From positions 91,533,720 to 91,597,719 of the forward strand of contig OX457027.1 of the NCBI GenBank assembly GCA_949752745.1: 64,000 nt of DNA, given 5' to 3'. The stretch comes from Protula sp. h YS-2021. Lineage: Eukaryota > Annelida > Polychaeta > Sabellida > Serpulidae. Numbering within the stretch: position 1 is the stretch's first letter; every line of letters starts with the position of its first letter. The notes below the pieces were generated by a model. It did not search any database, was not told where the DNA came from, and was given only the letters and a program-made list of their open reading frames with translations. Shown here in pieces: positions 63,791 through 64,000 of the stretch. Made by a program: the position numbers and the translations under genes.

Positions 63791-64000
63791 TTTTTTCCAT
63801 TTCATGAACACCAGTAACTAATCACTTTATTTATCCCTTCGTAGAAATTCTTAATAGGACCGGATGCTAAAATCGTTGTTATTCTAAAATGAAACGACCA
63901 GCAGTGGGGATTCATCCCATTAAACAGTGTCTTTCTTTTCTGCCACCGCCCCCCCCCCTTCCCCTGCCCAAGCATTTCTCAAGTTTTAGGTCACTTTATA

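Overview
The window is a piece of an invertebrate nuclear genome, most likely a mollusc or another lophotrochozoan. The reasons are spliced metazoan genes with large introns, very many minisatellites and hairpin-ended repeats of the kind seen in molluscan genomes, and several DNA-transposon remnants. The species cannot be named from the sequence alone.

Positions 1 to about 10400 are the right-hand part of a Maverick/Polinton-type (adintovirus-like) virus-derived element with compact, intron-free and apparently intact genes. A rightward block carries the C-terminus of an A32-like packaging ATPase, a small basic protein, a 196-aa unknown, a predicted lipid-modified acidic protein, a 254-aa putative capsid component, a basic glycine-rich protein, the probable major capsid protein and an adenain-like protease. 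A facing leftward block carries a 1244-aa protein-primed-type DNA polymerase B with fused zinc-finger, OTU-like and endonuclease-VII-like segments, a PC4-like protein, and three small proteins that look like diverged PC4 relatives. The integrase and most of the ATPase would lie to the left, outside the window.

From 10.4 to 19 kb the sequence is almost entirely tandem repeats: a 98-bp array at the element end, poly-G minisatellites, two different 42-bp arrays, and a 3.4-kb array of about 25-bp units. A small inverted-repeat transposon follows at 19.2-19.8 kb.

From 20.5 to 29.8 kb on the minus strand lies a three-exon gene that I assemble as NDUFB11 (mitochondrial complex I subunit ESSS), 156 aa. 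Its intron 2 is filled with a minisatellite of about 72 bp whose units resemble the intron's own 5' splice-site region. Intron 1 holds several transposable elements, including a hAT remnant.

From 30 to 57 kb the window is a nested transposon landscape. It contains a 3.1-kb hAT element whose transposase fragment is split by an 838-bp inverted-repeat element with a 7-bp target duplication, a decayed reverse-transcriptase element between inverted flanking repeats, a 1.4-kb inverted-repeat element with a perfect 8-bp target duplication, and large arrays of a 51-bp satellite. Repeated families share one layout: terminal hairpin, adjacent simple repeat, then tandem repeats of 170-300 bp. This resembles Helentron-associated (DINE-1/HINE-like) elements.

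At 59119-60480 a single-exon gene encodes a family GT31 beta-1,3-galactosyltransferase-like type II membrane enzyme. The remainder, to 64 kb, is minisatellites and small inverted-repeat elements.
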